NCBI GenBank assembly: GCA_019925095.2
Contig: CM034394.1
Coordinates: 24,538,272 to 24,602,271 of the forward strand
Source of the DNA: Dendrolimus kikuchii
Lineage: Eukaryota; Arthropoda; Insecta; Lepidoptera; Lasiocampidae
Length of the DNA: 64,000 nucleotides
Direction: 5' to 3'
The notes beneath the pieces were generated by a model, which did not search any database, was not told where the DNA came from, and saw only the letters and a list, made by a program, of their open reading frames with translations. The first letter of the stretch is position 1, and each line of letters opens with the position of its first letter. Shown here piece after piece: positions 31,684 through 41,524 of the stretch. A program made the translations under genes and the position numbers.

Positions 31684-32120
31684 AAAAATTGCGGCAATTC
31701 TGCAATTTCGGCCTTTGACTAAGTTTCTAACTTTTTATTCAAACATCGAACGCAAACTACTCTTTCAGGCTTTGCCTAGTCGATCCTAGAAGCGACTAAG
31801 GCAGACGTCAATTCGTACTGCACTTGTTACATGTTTATTGACTATATAAATTAGTCTCTGCTAGGTTAGATAAAAATTCGTTAGTCAAAGGCAGAAAAAC
31901 GTCATTTATTTGAACTTTGACTAAGACTTTATGTCAGACCTGAGGTTTGACTAGTCAAATCTAGGAGCGCCAGAGCTTCGATGTTTGACTATAACATATA
32001 CTAAAAAGAAAACACTATAAACTAAAATCGGTCTAGCCCGACCAGACAACTGTCGCTGGGCATTGTGTCTTGAAGGGTAGCATTAGTTCGCTGAATATAC
32101 TTATATACACTAATCTTTTT
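31684..32120. other. Unassigned stretch with TTTGACTAGTCAAA palindrome
   Basis: The 14-bp perfect palindrome lies at about 31953-31966. GACTAGTC-like and CTAGGAGCG/CTAGAAGCG motifs recur (31775, 31965), suggesting an old inverted-repeat element. Confidence 0.35.
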
Positions 32121-32121
32121 G

Positions 32122-32362
32122 CCAGGTGGTAGGGCATTTTCCCGCCTGGATGGCTACCACCCCTGGTCTAAAGCATGTCGCCATAACAACCTTGAGTTGT
32201 GTTCCGGCATTAGTAACCAGGTTCCAGTCTCCCTTGAAAGAGCAGCAGCGCATTTGTAGCGCCTCTGGTGTTGCAAATGTCCATAGGCGATGGTAACCGC
32301 TTTCCATCAAGTGGTCCATCTGCCTGTTTGCTGAACTCCTGCAATAAAAAAATAATAAAAAA
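32122..32362 (+). repeat. S1 repeat, 5'-truncated
   Basis: Starts in GCCAGGTGGTAGGGCATTTT and ends GAACTCCTGCAATAAAAAAA. Confidence 0.8.
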
Positions 32363-32565
32363 ATCCTTTGTGGTTTTTGTATTTTATATTTTTCTACCAA
32401 GGCGGACTATTTGTATTTTAGATAGAGATCCCAGTCACCCTAGACTTACGTGATTTTAGGAAAGATGAAATTTTTAGGATCGGTAGTTTAATATAAACTC
32501 AGAAAGGAATGGATACTCGCAAGCTGGAAACGGGGCCGTTTTTCAGGTAGTAGCTATCAAAGGTG

Positions 32566-32800
32566 GAACATCAACACCAGCATGTAACAGATACACTCTA
32601 CATTAGTATAAGTTTAGTATTAAAATTAGAATAAATTAATAAGTTATTCTTAAGGTACACCACAACATAAAAATCATTAAATTAATGTCACACACAGTAA
32701 CAAAAATAAACATTAAGCGTGTATGGACTCTAAAAATTTTCATAGAAATTAAGTAGTAAAAAAGGGTACGGAACTCGAGTCCGTAGAGATGTTAATAATA
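32566..32800 (+). repeat. LINE 3' UTR fragment
   Basis: CAACACCAGCATGTAACAGA to GTCCGTAGAGATGTTAATAA matches the UTR at 15431-15650 (reverse) and 56495-56725. Confidence 0.75.
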
Positions 32801-33084
32801 TTAAAAAAAGGTTGAAAATAACTATGGAAAGATGTTTGGCCCGTCAGATTTGTCTGGCTCATTGGAAAATATTTTAAAATATTATACTTGATAATATGTA
32901 TAAAATTCAGCCTTCCTAAAATGACGTAAGTTCCCATTCTTTTTTAAAGTGTCAAAAGTTATAGCCCACAGGAAGTGTCTGGCAACTGTATATCTTCGTT
33001 TATAACAATGTCATATATGACATTTGTAAAAACTAGCCTTGCTACTTTGACGTAAGTTAGCATGGTTGTTTTCCACCTTTGATA

Positions 33085-33300
33085 CCAGTGCGTACTAAAC
33101 GTTTCGCCTCCACGTTCCTTCTGCGTACGGCAGAATTGTGGAATGCACTACCAGAGTCCGTGTTTCCAGAAAAGTACAATCCGGGAATCTTCAAGTCTCG
33201 TGTGAATAGGTATTATCTAGGTAAGCGTGCTCCATCTTCGACCGCATCATCGTCCGGCACTGGATGTGATCGTGGTCAAACGCAAACCTATCTATAAAAA
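33085..33300 (+). pseudogene. Jockey-like LINE C-terminal fragment
   Basis: Frame 33079-33297: [20 protein letters not shown], then [18 protein letters not shown] and a stop followed by poly-A. This is the closing block of an R1/Jockey-like LINE distinct from the hairpin family. GATACC occurs on both sides of the insert (about 33081-33086 and 33307-33312), a probable target duplication. Confidence 0.75.
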
Positions 33301-33455
33301 AAAAAGATACCTGCTACCTGAACAACTGCCCCGCTTTCAGCTTAGCGAGTATCCATTCCTTTCTAAGTTTATGTTAAACTACCGATACAGAAAGTTTCAT
33401 CTCTCCTAAAATCACGTAAGTCTGGGGTGACTGGGATCTGAATCTATTTGAAATA

Positions 33456-34234
33456 AAAAATATCCTATACATATCCCTATTAACAAAAGAGTGTATAGGT
33501 GATACTAGTCCTGACCGGAAACTTCGTCCGCATCGAGTTTAAAATATGCCACAGTGAAAAAAATTACGTCATGGCGTGGGGGTTTATTTTTATGTGTGTG
33601 GTGCGTCGATGATGTTACCCCGTTGGATGAGGGTGATGCATCACTGGCGAGAGCCCATGGCTCCATCGCCGCAGGAGCTAGGCGCAACTGCTGGATGGGA
33701 GTACCACAAACGTAGTCTTTTAAATTACTAACTTTTTTTCTGTTTATGACCCAAAGGGGTCGCCAAAATTTTTCAACCTATAAAGGGGTCGTATATTCAA
33801 AGAGATTGAAAAGCACTGCTATATGGGATTTGAAGAAAGGGATGCAATAGAGAAGGGGAAAATGAGCCATTAGAACTCTAACTTATCGCACGAAACACGA
33901 TTTACCACAAGGGCTAGCAGCATATTTAATAAACACTTGCTTCGAAATTCTTATCGTTCTGAAATTTGAGTCCGTAAATCACTTTGCCTTTGTACTACAT
34001 TATCTGTGCAAACAATAAACCTAATATTGTGTTTTAAGAGCATCGAGGCCCAGACAATCAGAGCTTATAAGACAACGGCCAGCACGCAAACACCGCCGCA
34101 CAAAGTGTTTGCCCACTGACGGTGGCAGGGGTACCTGTCACACCGCCGTGTAACATGGTTTGATATTCGCTCAGAAAATATATTCATTTTTTTATTAATA
34201 ACATTCAACCTATATATCGCATTGTTATAAATGA
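33456..34234. other. Unassigned; possible hAT-type end near 33745-33825
   Basis: The segment CAAAGGGGTCGCCAAAATTT to GATTGAAAAGCACTGC resembles ends of non-autonomous hAT elements ('gggtcgc...accactgc'). No partner end was located. The rest is unrecognised, including a minus frame at 33505-33687. Confidence 0.35.
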
Positions 34235-34571
34235 TCTGAAAGAGAGTGTCGGGGTGAAGGTAAGGAAAGGAATGCTCCGGTGGTTCGGGCATGTGGAAAG
34301 AATGCATGATGAAAGAATGACTAAACAGACATACAATGCAAAAGTGGATGGACGCAGAAGTCGTGGAAGGCCACGACACACCTTCCATGATCAAGTTGAT
34401 CGTGTACTAGCAGAAGGTGATGTCAGGAGCCTTAAGAACAGACGAGCTTGCATGACAAGAGTTATGAATATCAAAGAAGCAAGTGAGGTGTGTAAGAATA
34501 AGCCTAAATGGCACTCTGTTGTTCGTGCCTACCCCGCAAGGGAACTGGCGTGAAGTTATGTATGTATGTAT
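34235..34571 (+). pseudogene. RTE-A LINE 3' end
   Basis: Frame 34254-34553 gives the full 99-residue C-terminus without stops (KGMLRWFGHVERMHDERMTK to ARELA), then the ATGT tail. Only the catalytic part is missing. No clear target duplication. Confidence 0.85.
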
Positions 34572-34971
34572 TTAATTTATATCAGTAGAAGTGAACACGT
34601 TACGGTGTGACTGCATTCCTAGACTTAGTGAACTCGGTAAAACAGTGTTTCGAGTAAAGTGGCCTGTAATAATGAGGAGGCGGCTCAAACAAAATGCTCG
34701 GTTAGAGCGATGTGTGTATCGAAGGCTCGAGAGGCCGGCGCGCCTTTGTGCTGATAATGATCACGGCGGCCTTATAATATCAGCATATGGGAGATAGTGG
34801 GAAATTGTTTCACTTTACCAGCGGCAGGGTTCGTGGAAAGCCTATCTACATTACTACAGTTTTCTTTTCACTGTTATTGCTAGACGAAGGTAAAAATTGA
34901 ACACATATATTTTCATCTGGATTAATACTTGCGATTTCACATGTGTAATGTCTTAGTTACCTACTACATTC
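34572..34971. other. Unassigned stretch
   Basis: 34660-34790 is GC-richer (GAGAGGCCGGCGCGCC). The frame 34591-34797 has no recognised domain. Confidence 0.4.
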
Positions 34972-35284
34972 TGTCTTTTTTTTTCAGAGGATCAGCAGAC
35001 AGGCAGACGGACCACTTGATGGAAAGCGGTTACCATCGCCTATGGACATTTGCAACAGCAAAGTTGCTACAAATGCGCTGCTGCTCTCTTAAGGGTGACT
35101 GGAACCTGGTCACTAATGCCGGAACACAATTCAAGGTTGTTATGGCGACATATTTAAGACCAGGGGTGGTAGCCATCCAGTCAGGCAAATGCCCTACCAC
35201 CTGGCTGTGGGTTGTTAAGTCGCCTCTTACGACAGGCCGCCCGGCCGCAGGAAATTGTATTCTTTCTCCGTTCCTGCACGGATG
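34972..35284 (-). repeat. S1 repeat, full length
   Basis: Poly-T, CAGAGGATCAGCAGACAGGC to CGTTCCTGCACGGATGA. Confidence 0.85.
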
Positions 35285-35452
35285 AAACAGTTATAGCATG
35301 AACACAAATATAATGTTTAATTTAGACTCGTACCTGAAATTATTATATTATTCCAAAAAACTAACTAAAATCTATTTATTTTTATTATACGTATTGACAA
35401 CGTTCTGATGTTCATGGTGCTAAAATATGTTGATTAAATTTTAAGTTATGTA

Positions 35453-35867
35453 ACAATATGTTATTAAGTTTTCGCGACTAGTATACATAATAAAACTACG
35501 TTTTAACGGTTTTAAGCGCGGTAATTTCTTTTTCTGATTGATAATTTTTTTTTTCCTCGCATACATTTTAATATTATATAAAATATTAGAGCTAGGCATA
35601 TTTGCTGAAGAGTTTCTTGCGCCGCTTCTTCTCTTCAAGCCACAACATTTTGCGAATCGGTGGTAAATTACATTAGGCTCCCATAGAGTAAATAAGAAAT
35701 AGAGTAAACAACTTGACAGTAGGTTAAATAAAACTTTAACAATACTCATTAACACTTGACATCTTTGTCTTCCGTGATCACGGCTACTAAAACGTGGCCG
35801 GAACGTCGGAATAATAAAAATCAAATAAATTACCGCGCTTAAAACCGTTAAAACGTAGTTTTATTAT
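35453..35867. mobile_element. Element with perfect 40-bp inverted repeats (K ends)
   Basis: 35487-35526 and 35828-35867 are exact complements over 40 bases (beginning ATAATAAAACTACGTTTTAA). The 34 bases outside the left arm are the reverse complement of 6751-6783. GTCTTCCGTGATCACGG before the right arm also occurs at 6693. So the structure may be two convergent copies of one repeat end. Confidence 0.65.
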
Positions 35868-36282
35868 TAGACAATGGTTTGATTTTGGTATTAAAATGCT
35901 ACAAATTATATTACGCCCTCTTATAAAATGATAGCCTGACTTCATAAAATATGCTACATATATTATTGTCTAAAACTGTACAAGAAATAAAAACTAAGAA
36001 AGAAGAAGTAGTTCTAGAGCTGTTATACAAAATCTTAAAACCCAGCTGATTTAATTCAGCTGACGAAAGTAGTAAACTATTATAAAACTCAAGTCAATAC
36101 TAAAAGTAAGAAAGTATGAAGGGATCTATGGAAGCCCTACAAACGTTTGACACCGGCAATGACAAGAATTCACTAACAATTCTATAGCGAAATGCGTTTG
36201 TAGATATAAAGTAATACTGGAAATGACATATTAAAAGGTGAGGCTGAAAGTGAAGCAATTAGAAAAGATTTTTATCCCTCCA
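35868..36282. other. Unassigned AT-rich stretch
   Basis: No frame or family match noticed. Confidence 0.4.
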
Positions 36283-36962
36283 GAAATGGAGAAAGAAACT
36301 TATTTTCTGTCGTCGAGCGATCTATTTTGTAAGAAGCGACAAAACAACTGACGGCACACCCCTGGTCTAGTATATAAGTATACCGACATTAAAACCTTGA
36401 GTTATATTCTGATACTCGCTGTGCTCGCGATGTCGTCCGCGTAGAATTTGCTTTCAAAACCTTCCGATTTTGAAACATTCGTCATTGGTGCTCCGCTCCT
36501 ATTAGTCTTAGCGTGATGATATATTGCCTATAGCCTTCCTAGATAAATGGGCTATCCAAGACTGAAACCATTTTTCAAATCAGACCAGTAGTTCCTGAGA
36601 TTAGCGCGTTCAATCAAACAATTTTAGTATGATAGTATTACACCTTGGGTTACATTATTGGACTTTTAGTAAAGATCCCAAATTTTTTTGAAAATATAAT
36701 ATAGCCTGCTTCGATAAATTTATTATTCAACACTGAAAGAATTTTTCAAATTGGACCTGCGGTTCCTGAGATTAGCGCGTTTAAACAAACAAACAAACTC
36801 TTCAGCCTTATAATATTAGTATAGATTAGTTGCCAGGTATCCAGTCCCTCTTCCAAGGCCGTCAGCACATTGGCAGCAGCTTTTGTAACGCAAATGCCTA
36901 TAGCCAGTAAGAAATTTCTATCAATTAGGCCGTCCTGTCTGCTGTATTTCAGAAATAAAAGT
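36283..36962 (+). repeat. Diverged S1 repeat, split by E repeats
   Basis: 5' part 36283-36417 (GAAATGGAGAAAGAAACTTA, CACCCCTGGTCTAGTATA, AACCTTGAGTTATATTCTG). 3' part 36829-36962 (CCAGTCCCTCTTCCAAGGCC, CCGTCCTGTCTGCTG, AATAAAAGT). The two parts are contiguous in S1 order. Confidence 0.65.
36418..36828 (+). repeat. Two repeat E units inside S1
   Basis: ACTCGCTGTGCTCGCGATGT start, ATTCGTCATTGGTGCTCCGC, CAGTAGTTCCTGAGATTAGC. A second partial unit follows at about 36640 and ends TAATATTAGTATAGATTAG. Confidence 0.6.
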
Positions 36963-36989
36963 AAAGATTAATTAATTTAGGAAGAAATT

Positions 36990-37100
36990 ATTTTTAATAA
37001 GATCCTTGTCCATTTAAATGTTGTCTGTAAGAAATTGCTTTAAGCGATATGGCCGCCCATTGTTCTACCTTATAACTTAAAAAGAAGAAAACGTACTAAT
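36990..37100 (+). repeat. Diverged hairpin-LINE 3' UTR
   Basis: GTTGTCTGTAAGAAATTGCTTTAAGCGATATGGCCGCC in two halves. The stem is partly kept. Confidence 0.55.
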
Positions 37101-37374
37101 ATTGTTTTTGTTTAGTTTGCCGTGGTAGCGCCGTGCTAGAATTATTACTTACAGGTCTTAGAGCCGGCTAGATCGGTGTGATACCACGCACTCTTAGAAT
37201 ATCGGCGTCAAACGTTTAGCCTCGAGCTAAACATGTTTCGTGCGATGAGTGAGTGACCCGATTGATGGCCTGTTTCTCCCTCCCCTATCCTATCCCCTCT
37301 ATTCTATTCATCCTGTCTGATTCCTTCTATCCCATCTCTCCTATTCCATCCTCCCGTTGTATCCTAAAAGCTGG

Positions 37375-37462
37375 CTTCGCCTATGGTATTGCAAACTTCT
37401 ATAGGCAACGGTAACAACTTTCCATTAGATGGGGTGTCTGTCTCTTTACTTCGCAATAAAAA
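37375..37462 (+). repeat. Jockey-like LINE 3' tail
   Basis: CTTCTATAGGCAACGGTAAC, CTTTCCATTAGATG, TTCGCAATAAAAAAA. The same 3' end as 17880-17968. Confidence 0.65.
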
Positions 37463-37487
37463 AAACCATATTGGTGTACTATATAGT

Positions 37488-37690
37488 TCTTTTTTTATTG
37501 CATGAGTTCAGCAGGCAGGCTGATGAAAATTGTTTACCATCGCCTAGAGACATTTATAAAACCAAAGGTGCTACCAATGTGCTGCGGCTCACCAAAGGAA
37601 GACTGGATCCTGGCCACTAATGTCAGAACACAACTCAAAGTTGTTATGGTGGCATATTCTCGACCAGAGGTGGTAGCCATTCAACACAGA
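37488..37690 (-). repeat. Diverged S1 repeat, truncated
   Basis: ATTGCATGAGTTCAGCAGGC to GGTGGTAGCCATTCAAC. Confidence 0.7.
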
Positions 37691-37727
37691 GTATTGTTGT
37701 TTTTTATTGAAATAATTTTTGCATTGA

Positions 37728-37900
37728 AAGAATGAATGAAAACTCTTTATTATTTACCATAATCTTAAACCTAGACTATTTATATGGATACATTTGCATT
37801 AGAATAATGGGCGGCCTTATCGCTTATAGCGATCTCTTTCAAGCGACCCAGTGTCTAAGGAGACTTTAAAGGAAATTTCAATATACAATTTTTGGTGGTG
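37728..37900 (-). repeat. Hairpin-LINE 3' UTR
   Basis: GAAAACTCTTTATTATTTACC and GGCGGCCTTATCGCTTATAG, GCGATCTCTTTCAAGCGACC. Confidence 0.7.
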
Positions 37901-37962
37901 TACTAAACTAAAATAAAAGTAATAAAATCACCAGCGAATACCATAAAATATAAATAAACTTT

Positions 37963-38232
37963 TTTTTATTTTTTATTGCATGAGTTCAGCAGACAGGCAG
38001 ACGGCCCACTGGATGGAAAGCGGTTACTATCGCCTATGGACATTTGCAACTCCAAAGGTGCTAGAAATGCGCTGCTGCTCTCTTAAGTGAGTCTGGAACC
38101 TGGTCACTAATGCCGGAACACAACTCAAAGTTGTTATGCCCTACCACCTGGCTGTGGGTTATTTAGTCGCCTCTTACGATAGGCCGCCCGGCCGCAGGAA
38201 ATTGTATTCTTTCTTCGTTCCTGCACGGATAG
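37963..38232 (-). repeat. S1 repeat with internal deletion
   Basis: Poly-T, ATTGCATGAGTTCAGCAGAC to CGTTCCTGCACGGATA. Missing the block between GTTGTTATG and CCCTACCACC. Confidence 0.8.
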
Positions 38233-38285
38233 AGATAAACTACTATATACTTATATATACAGATATATAATTAGATATACGATAC

Positions 38286-38390
38286 ATACATACATACATA
38301 ACTTCACGTCAGTTCCCTTGCGGGGTAGGCACGAACAACAGAACGCCATTTAGGCTTATTCTTCCACACCTCACTTGCTTCTTTGACATA
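38286..38390 (-). repeat. RTE-A 3' tail, short copy
   Basis: (CATA)n, CTTCACGTCAGTTCCCTTGC to CACTTGCTTCTTTGACAT. Confidence 0.8.
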
Positions 38391-38499
38391 TAAGATGATA
38401 TTATAAATTAGATATGTCTACATACGAACAAAAGATAAATTCAGTTAATGCAAAAAAAAATAATTAATAGACCAATAATGGTCAGTGACCATATGTTGA

Positions 38500-38690
38500 A
38501 ATGTAGTCATTGATTTAGCTTGTCTGATTGGTAAAGGGAGGGAGTTCCACAGTCGAACAGCCTGTACGGCAAAAGAATTTCCTACGAAGGAAGAAGTGTG
38601 TGCAGGTAGTGTTAACAAATTAATAGTTTTAATTAGAAGTATTAATTAGAAATATTAATATACACGGTCATAAAATAACCTTCTAAGTAC
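38500..38690 (-). pseudogene. Hairpin-type LINE, closing block
   Basis: On the minus strand the peptide has V-G-N-S-F-A-V-Q-A-V-R-L-W-N-S-L-P, then R-Q-A-K-S. The family's 3' UTR is not attached, so both ends are truncated. Confidence 0.65.
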
Positions 38691-39039
38691 TATTTGTTGA
38701 AGCCACATCCAGTAACTCTAAGTCAGTATAGGCAGAGACGAAATAAAAGTGGCGTCACAGTCGTCTGGCACGGGATTAGTGTTGAAAGGCTTCGGCGAGA
38801 CGACTCTACTAATTGTAAACGCAGCTATTGTACTAAACACGGATGTGTGCGTAAAGACGTACTCTAGGAAGGATTTGAGAAAGGTGGCATGTTTAGAAAT
38901 TATCAGTTTCAGACGAAATTATGGTTTTGAATCAAGTAACGTCGGTCGAAATTAATTGATTTAAAAATCAAATGGCTTATTTACTCTAAACTTGCAGGGC
39001 TTGTATCTGTGATAACAGTATTTAATCTGTACAATAAAG
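38691..39039. other. Unassigned stretch
   Basis: The frame 38749-38955 has no recognised domain. It is bounded by LINE and repeat J. Confidence 0.4.
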
Positions 39040-39355
39040 GAGTTTTTGGCGGGAACTGAAAGGAGATGTTGTGCTGTGCAGTTTTATTTTCTAAAAATGT
39101 GTAAAATTACTCTAAAATGAACAATAGTTGTAGGATATTGATAGTTTTTTAGTAGTAATTATGTGTTTTGTGAGAAATACGAACTGTATAGTTAAATGTG
39201 GCTTTTTGAGTTGTCACAAGAACTCCGTTGCATGGCAGTAGCTGATTACCTACAGTTCAGCTACACATAGGCTTAAGAAAATGAAGAAACTATATTGTAA
39301 ACTAAGATCTGGCGTAAAGGCCTAGCTGCCAAGCCATAAACCGAAATAAATAATC
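39040..39355 (+). repeat. Repeat J, full length
   Basis: GAGTTTTTGGCGGGAACTGA to CCAAGCCATAAACCGAAATA. The reference copy for the family here. Confidence 0.7.
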
Positions 39356-39389
39356 TGTACAATAAAACGTCACTGTCATTATTGTTTGA

Positions 39390-39684
39390 CAATAATGAGA
39401 TTAGATTAGAGTTGTTTGCCTTTTCTTAAAGAAAATATATTGCTCCCCTGTTTTTTTAGCAAAACTCAGGATTCGTGATAATTCTTTATGTGAGTGTGGT
39501 CTGGGCGAAGGTTCCATAGAACATATCTTTTTCCATTGCCGTAAAATTTCTACTCCTCTTTATGATATTCTTCCTGCTAATTGCCCTCGTCCTGTTAATA
39601 GTAGTGTTCTTTTAACTTTATCGCATAAATCATTTGTATATATTCTTTGTAAATTCTTGACTGTGAATAAAATTATCTTATAAT
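39390..39684 (+). pseudogene. LINE C-terminal zinc-finger-like domain fragment
   Basis: A frame reads S-L-C-E-C-G-L-G-E-G-S-I-E-H-I-F-F-H-C-R, a C-x-C...H...C arrangement found after the RNase H/thumb region of Jockey-type LINEs, then a P-R-P-V-N-S segment and a stop. A long (AT)n and a UTR ending in A-rich sequence near 40018 follow. Confidence 0.65.
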
Positions 39685-39693
39685 AGATTGTAT

Positions 39694-39694
39694 A

Positions 39695-39764
<70 letters not shown>
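39694..39764. repeat. (AT)n microsatellite
   Basis: About 35 uninterrupted AT units. Confidence 0.95.
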
Positions 39765-39768
<4 letters not shown>

Positions 39769-40428
39769 TTTATTGTATATATATATTATACTTAGATTGG
39801 CTTGAAGTTAGTTATTATTTAGTTTTGTCCTGTGCTGTTATGGTTTGTTGTAAATATTATGTTTATTGTAGTGTATTAGATTGGCAGAATTTTCTTTTTC
39901 TTTTTAATTTACCGGCCAAAATTCCTTTTTATGTCACCTGACATTTCTTTGTACTTGACATTGGCAAAATCAATGCATAAATGGCATTGCAGCCATCACC
40001 TTAAAAAAAAAGAAAAAAAAATATAGCGTTTTTGTATTTAAGCTGTAAAAATATAGTACTACTTTTGGGAAATGTAATTGAAAGAGTACACGTTTAGTTT
40101 TCATATTTTATTATATATTTTATTTATTTAATTATTGCATTTTCCATATGTATTTTTTACTACTTTTTGCTGTGACCAGCAAAGATTTATTATTTTTAAA
40201 ATCATCATAAGAAACTGGACAAAAAGCGCGACAATTGAATTAGCGATGAAAATGTAGTAGTACATTTCGTACTATATAATTTTTCTATAATATATAGTAC
40301 AATTGGCTAAAACGTATGATACTATATATTATAGTATGGTTGGCAACCTTACTTCTACTTCTCTATAAGAGTGTTCTTTTTCGCCATACTTAGTGACATC
40401 GATTGTATTCCTACTATACTTCAAATCA
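39765..40428. other. LINE UTR remnant then unassigned
   Basis: To about 40020 it is the A-rich-tailed UTR of the LINE above. Beyond that, AT-rich with repeated ACTATATA-type motifs (40270-40340) and no gene. Confidence 0.4.
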
Positions 40429-40744
40429 ACTTTTTTTTTATTGCAGGAGCTCAGCAGACACGCAGACGGCCCACTTGATGGAAAGCGGTTACCATCGCCT
40501 ATAGACATTTGCAACACCAAAGGTGCTACAAATGCGCTGCTGCTCTCTTAAGGGAGACTGGAAGCTGGTCACTAATGCCGGAGCACAAATCAAGGTTGTT
40601 ACGGCGACATACTTTAGACTAGGAGTGGTAGTCATCCAGTCGGGCAAATGCCCTACCACCTGGCTGTGGGTTGTTTTGTCGCCTCTTACGACAAGCCGCC
40701 CGTCCGCAGGAAATTGTATTCTTTCTCCGTTCCTGCACGGATAA
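40429..40744 (-). repeat. S1 repeat, full length
   Basis: Poly-T, ATTGCAGGAGCTCAGCAGAC to CGTTCCTGCACGGATA. Confidence 0.85.
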
Positions 40745-41285
40745 AACTCAACTGTTATATAAGCTCCTTAGGTAATGCTTTACGATATCTCATCTGTCTA
40801 ACCTCTTCTCCGTCTTCCTAATTGGTCTTTTACTTCTCGCGGTCTTCGGCAACCATCATCGTGAGAACCAATCAAGCCAAAATAGCCAGCAAGCCTACCT
40901 CTTCTACTCGGATATGGCGGAAGTGGCATGCTTAGTTTTTCTTGTCATAACTAGCCGATTTTCGAAAAATTCTAAAAATAACATGACTTAAGCAGCTTTT
41001 TCTCTCTTCCACAGGTGAGTGATAAGTTGTGATGAAGTGAGAAAAAAAAACCAGGTAGCCGATGGCATTCCCTGCTTGGTAATATTATGCACTATACTCA
41101 AGGTAAGTCTTTATTGCTTTAAAGTTCGATTTATCATTCCTCAGTATCAACATTAAAAGAATTATAATTGAAATTTAACCTTGATATTTCTTGTAATAAA
41201 CCCAACGCTGAAAGAAAGAAATAAAGAAAGAAAGAAACTATTTTATTTTTTCACACAAAAATTTACAAGAGATGTAAGACCGTGT
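40745..41285. other. Unassigned stretch
   Basis: No repeat match noticed. A TTCCACAG/GTGAGT junction-like string at about 41008-41023 is not supported by any exon-like frame. Confidence 0.35.
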
Positions 41286-41524
41286 ATATCCGTGCAGGAA
41301 CGGAGAAAGAATACAATTTCCTGCGGCCGGGCGGCCTGTCGTAAGAGGCGACTTAACAACCCACAGCCAGGTGGTAGGGCATTTGCCCGACTGGATGGCT
41401 ACCACCCCTGGTCTAAAGTATGTCGCCATAACAACCTTGAGTTGTGTTCCGGCATTAGTGATCAGGTTCCAGTTTCCCTTAAGAGAGCAGCAGCGCATTT
41501 GTAGCACCTTTGGTGTTGCAAATG
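41286..41524 (+). repeat. S1 repeat cut off by the satellite array
   Basis: Starts CCGTGCAGGAACGGAGAAAG. Stops after GGTGTTGCAAATGT, where other copies continue CCATAGGCGATGG. The break is exactly where the left satellite arm begins. Confidence 0.85.

Larger units (their letters stand above)
32413..33455. mobile_element. Long inverted-repeat element with two LINE fragments inside
   Basis: Arm 32413-32575 (ATCCCAGTCACCCTAGACTT, GGAATGGATACTCGC, TCAAAGGTGG) is complementary, at roughly 80-85% by eye, to 33455-33301 plus 33084-33063. The right arm is broken by a LINE fragment. The left arm runs into a LINE 3' UTR piece. Confidence 0.6.

Noticed and set aside
41005..41025. Splice-site-like TTCCACAG/GTGAGT
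   Set aside because: No exon-like frame on either side.
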